NCBI GenBank assembly: GCA_947037995.1
Contig: CAMQUV010000028.1
Location: forward strand, 1-9,069
Direction: 5' to 3'
Length of the DNA stretch: 9,069 nt
Origin: an uncultured Rikenellaceae bacterium
GTDB taxonomy: Bacteria; Bacteroidota; Bacteroidia; Bacteroidales; Rikenellaceae
The position numbers were made by a program, and so were the translations under genes. The notes under the pieces were generated by a model. It worked only from the letters and a program-made list of their open reading frames with translations. It was not told where the DNA came from and did no database searches. Positions 6,460 through 9,069 of this stretch are shown piece after piece (positions within the stretch are counted from its first letter, which is position 1; every line of letters begins with the position of its first letter).

Positions 6460-7822
6460 TAGGCTTGCCGACGTAGAATTCTAAGATTTTGAGTTTGAAA
6501 ATGTATTCGTATTTAGCCTGCAGTTGCTGCGAAGTAGCCAATATTAGCTTGTTTTTTGATGTGTTGTAATCTAGCGAAGTCGCCGCGCCACTGTCGTATC
6601 TTACTTGGGCGTAGTCAAATGCCTCTTGCGACGATTCTACCGCCTCGCTCGCCGATACGTATCTTTCGTACGCACCCTTAGCATCCAAATATGCCTGCTG
6701 TATCTCTTTATATAGTATGTCTTTTGCCTGCAATAAAGCGATTTCTGATTTTTTCTGACGCCATACAGCATTCTGAACGCCGTGTTGCGCCTTCATACCG
6801 TTGAAAATTGGAATCATTAATGAAACACCGACCGACCCCGAAGCATTGTCGCCAAGCTGCTCGATAAAAGGGTATTTACCATAAGTCACATTTCCGCTAG
6901 GAGACATATCGGGCTTTTGTCTAGCGTCCGACCACGAACTACCATAATTTGCCGAGAAACTTAGAGAAGGGTATCGCGCCGCTTTTGCTAACGAAACATC
7001 TCTCTTTGAACTCAAACTTTGTAGTGTGGCTACCTCGATTCTAGGCAGTTCTAACGCCTTGGTGTAGACCTCATTAAATCCACTCATAATAAATGGCGAT
7101 AAAGCTGGAATACTTGGAATAACTATGTCGAATCCCTTGAATTCTCTGATTTCCATTAGTTGCATCAGCCCGAGTTTTGAAGTCGCGTGCTGGTTTTGTA
7201 GCTTAACAAGGTTATATTTCTCAGCAGAAAGCTGCGCCTGAATCTCCATTAAATCACCCAGTGGCAACGTTCCAGCGTCAACTTTTTGCTTCGAACGCAC
7301 AACCTGCTCTTCTATCAATTCGATTTGCGATTTAGAGGTCTGTATCATCTCCTTGTTAAAAAGGATTTGTAAGTACGAACCCGCCACAGCAATTGTAATC
7401 TCATTTTGGAGTTTCTCTACAGTTTTTTGCGCCGATTGTTCGGTGAGTTTCGATTTTTCGAGGGTGTGTTTCTTTGCCATCCCACCAAAAATTGTAGTAT
7501 TCATCTGTGCGCCACCCGAAAAGTTAAGTACAGTTTCGTTGCTCGAGAACTGATATGTAGTAGGGTCGAGCGCTCTCCCAAAATTGGTATTGAAGTTCGA
7601 CGAAGCCCCTATCGACGGAATGTAATCCAGTTTTGCCGTTTCGATACCCAGTTTCGCCGTTTTGACATCCACAATCGCCTGCGACACCCTAAGGTTATTG
7701 ACCGTAGCTTGCTCGATACATTGTGTAATGTTCCATTTTTGAGGTGTTTGCGTATCCTCTTGCGCTATGGCTAGTCCCGAAGAGGATACCAGCACCGCTA
7801 CTAATGCGATAATATTTTTCAT
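6449..7822 (-). CDS. tolC: TolC-family outer-membrane efflux protein
   Basis: This is a 457-residue outer-membrane channel protein of the OEP/TolC family, which forms a trimeric tunnel joined to inner-membrane efflux or type I secretion pumps through an adaptor. A signal peptide is clear: basic MKN, a hydrophobic core, and AIA ahead of Q21, with cleavage likely after A20. Two OEP repeats follow. Long heptad-like helices at about 116-225 and 345-450 alternate with beta-rich segments at about 70-112 and 285-340. The paired family pattern G-x-x-x-x-x-D appears at VDAGTLPLGD (181-190) and YDSGAATSLD (409-418). The length is usual and the frame intact. It lies 25 nt after the histidine kinase gene, so the two are probably co-transcribed. 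No adaptor, RND, MFS or ABC pump gene follows it, so its partners must be encoded elsewhere. No convincing terminator is seen between it and secDF. Confidence 0.92.
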   Translation of the reverse strand: MKNIIALVAVLVSSSGLAIAQEDTQTPQKWNITQCIEQATVNNLRVSQAIVDVKTAKLGIETAKLDYIPSIGASSNFNTNFGRALDPTTYQFSSNETVLNFSGGAQMNTTIFGGMAKKHTLEKSKLTEQSAQKTVEKLQNEITIAVAGSYLQILFNKEMIQTSKSQIELIEEQVVRSKQKVDAGTLPLGDLMEIQAQLSAEKYNLVKLQNQHATSKLGLMQLMEIREFKGFDIVIPSIPALSPFIMSGFNEVYTKALELPRIEVATLQSLSSKRDVSLAKAARYPSLSFSANYGSSWSDARQKPDMSPSGNVTYGKYPFIEQLGDNASGSVGVSLMIPIFNGMKAQHGVQNAVWRQKKSEIALLQAKDILYKEIQQAYLDAKGAYERYVSASEAVESSQEAFDYAQVRYDSGAATSLDYNTSKNKLILATSQQLQAKYEYIFKLKILEFYVGKPIEL

Positions 7823-7847
7823 AAGTTCGAAGTTTTATTCTATGTTT

Positions 7848-8807
7848 TTACAGTTTAATTTCTTTAGTTCTAATCGTAATATCAACCTGGCACCCCGCTC
7901 CTTTTTCCGCAATGAAATTTATTTGAGCATCTAGGCTTTTTGCCCTAGAGTAAATATTTTGTATTCCCATACCCTGTTGGTTCTTATTAATGTCAAATCC
8001 GCATCCGTTGTCTTTATATCTCATCTCAATAAGCGCCCCGCTCCACACAAGGTCGAAGTCAATGTTTTGCGCTCCCGAGTGTTTAAACGTATTGTTCATC
8101 AGTTCGTTAGTTATCCTATATATAGCCAGCTCGACTTCGTTCGGGAACCGCCTGTTCTCTAGGTTTGTATAGAAGTTTATTTTAGTTTTTTGTAGTGCAA
8201 TATAACTTTTAATTATTCCGGATATAGCTCTGTGTAGCCCGAAATTTTCGAGCACGTGCGATGAAAGCGAGCTCGAGGCTGTTTTGAGCGTTTTAATCGA
8301 CAGCATAATCGCTTCGACCGCATTCGCCACCACTTTTTGTTGAAACTCTCCCTCGGGTTTAATCGCCGTAATCGACATCTGTGCCGTTGATAGCAGTGGG
8401 CCGAGTCCGTCGTGTAGCTCTTTGGCCAGCTCTCCTTTTTGTTTTTCCTGAGCGTCAATAATTGCTTGCAGCACACGTCTTTCCGTTAGTGCTCTCTGCT
8501 GTTCGGTAACTCTAATATGTTTAAATAGTTTTTTGATAAGCAGCATCGCCACCACTAAACATAGTGAAATAACCATTCCTGACCATATAGCGACCGATTG
8601 GGGTATATGTATTATCTGTGCCCAGTCTAACATTTTACTAAGTTCGGACATCAGGTCGTCCATTCTTTTGACAAGCAGCAGCGTCAGCACAAATGTAAGC
8701 AGAATCCACGAGGCGTTGAATTTCGTACTTTTCACCAAACTATATGCAATAACAGTTGCCACTAGCTGCATTACTATACTTATAATTAGCAGGACGATTG
8801 TTAGCAT
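7848..8807 (-). CDS. Membrane-bound sensor histidine kinase, NarL/UhpB type (HisKA_3)
   Basis: This 319-residue kinase should autophosphorylate on histidine in response to an unknown signal and pass the phosphate to a LuxR/NarL-type response regulator. Membrane segments lie at about 2-24, 31-46 and 72-92, with only a short polar link at 47-70, so there is no large periplasmic sensor domain. A basic juxtamembrane helix (93-112) leads into the HisKA_3 dimerisation domain with ELHDGLGPLL at 130-139, H132 being the phosphoacceptor. The HATPase domain shows the N box NELMNNTFKHS at 234-244, DNGCGFD at 266-272 (G1) and GMGIQNI at 279-285 (G2). All catalytic motifs are intact. The ATG at 8805-8807 is chosen because it begins the first membrane helix. 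It follows tsaB by 69 nt and precedes tolC by 25 nt. No response regulator is in the window. Confidence 0.9.
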   Translation of the reverse strand: MLTIVLLIISIVMQLVATVIAYSLVKSTKFNASWILLTFVLTLLLVKRMDDLMSELSKMLDWAQIIHIPQSVAIWSGMVISLCLVVAMLLIKKLFKHIRVTEQQRALTERRVLQAIIDAQEKQKGELAKELHDGLGPLLSTAQMSITAIKPEGEFQQKVVANAVEAIMLSIKTLKTASSSLSSHVLENFGLHRAISGIIKSYIALQKTKINFYTNLENRRFPNEVELAIYRITNELMNNTFKHSGAQNIDFDLVWSGALIEMRYKDNGCGFDINKNQQGMGIQNIYSRAKSLDAQINFIAEKGAGCQVDITIRTKEIKL

Positions 8808-8843
8808 TTGGGTTAGGTTAATTATTTATTTATAATGAAAATA

Positions 8844-8870
8844 CGATAATCATATCGCTATTTATCAGCG
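8844..8870 (-). other. Weak overlapping hairpins after tsaB, possible poor terminator
   Basis: The 69-nt spacer between tsaB and the kinase gene can form two short, mutually exclusive stems. One is CGATA/TATCG at 8844-8848 and 8853-8857 (5 bp, 4-nt loop), followed on the minus strand by TATTTT. The other is CGCT/AGCG at 8856-8859 and 8867-8870 (4 bp). They are too weak to call a terminator with confidence. No TAnnTTTG promoter is seen in the spacer, so read-through from tsaB into the kinase gene is possible. Confidence 0.2.
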
Positions 8871-8876
8871 TTTGTT

Positions 8877-9069
8877 TTACAGTAATTTCTTTTTAGAGGC
8901 AGTGACCACAAAGTCTTTCAGGTAGTTTGGTTCCCAGTAAGCCGTAGAGACAAAGTCTTTTTCGCCAAACATTTTCTCAGCAATAGCGACCATACCTCTA
9001 GCCGATGCCGGTATGTCTGCATATTTGAATTTGTCAGATGTAAGTTTAAGTGTGTCGTAGCATTTTTTT
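8877..9069 (-). CDS. tsaB: TsaB, tRNA t6A37 threonylcarbamoyl transferase dimerisation subunit (partial, C-terminal 63 residues)
   Basis: This is the C-terminal end of a gene entering from the right edge. TsaB is the inactive ASKHA-fold partner of TsaD in the complex that makes N6-threonylcarbamoyladenosine at position 37 of ANN-decoding tRNAs in the cytoplasm. Translating the minus strand up to the TAA at 8877-8879 gives 63 residues with PASARGMVAIA at about 20-30, then STAYWEPNYLKDFVVTASKK at 41-60. The PSA-x-x-M-x-x-(I/L)A element followed by AY-(F/W)-EP-x-YLK-(D/E)-FV-A-T near the C-terminus is the tail typical of Bacteroidota TsaB. The ATPase-like core is outside the window, so the identification rests on this tail alone. 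It is the first gene of the rightmost minus-strand run, ahead of the kinase and tolC. Confidence 0.82.
   Translation of the reverse strand, partial: KKCYDTLKLTSDKFKYADIPASARGMVAIAEKMFGEKDFVSTAYWEPNYLKDFVVTASKKKLL

Noticed and set aside
8213..8476. An 87-codon minus-strand frame inside the histidine kinase gene.
   Set aside because: It lies in a different frame over the intact HisKA_3 region, is Arg/Lys/Cys-rich and has no recognisable domain.

Overview
The window looks like ordinary chromosomal DNA from a member of the Bacteroidota, most likely a Bacteroidales-like lineage. Three things point there. First, SecD and SecF are fused in one 989-residue protein whose N-terminus reads like Bacteroidales SecDF. 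Second, two intergenic spacers carry promoters of the Bacteroidota type (TTTG / about 19-20 nt / TAnnTTTG). Third, start codons are preceded by A/T-rich leaders, not clear Shine-Dalgarno sequences. Transketolase is split into separate N- and C-terminal subunits and phosphatidylserine decarboxylase is of the short type, both compatible with this. No species can be named from the sequence alone.

All eight genes lie on the minus strand, so the window is best read from right to left. The right edge holds the C-terminal 63 codons of tsaB (tRNA t6A modification partner). It is followed by a membrane-bound NarL/UhpB-type sensor histidine kinase and, 25 nt later, by a TolC-family outer-membrane efflux protein. 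A 212-nt spacer follows, holding a GC-richer block without a gene and then an AT-rich stretch with a near-perfect promoter that drives secDF (Sec-translocon accessory pump). secDF ends in a small hairpin and a strong 16-bp terminator stem. A second promoter then starts a tightly packed set: psd (phosphatidylethanolamine synthesis), an AI-2E/PerM-family membrane protein overlapping psd by 10 nt, the transketolase N-terminal subunit, and the transketolase C-terminal subunit, which runs off the left edge.

Functionally this is mostly housekeeping: envelope biogenesis (SecDF, Psd, TolC), central carbon metabolism (transketolase halves) and tRNA modification (TsaB). The least conventional part is the tsaB - histidine kinase - tolC stretch, where a sensor kinase has no response regulator beside it and the TolC protein has no pump or adaptor in view. 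The GC-rich block after tolC reads weakly like a piece of an IS110-type transposase. I see no CRISPR array, tRNA or rRNA gene, intact insertion sequence, prophage or toxin-antitoxin pair, and no convincing undescribed system.
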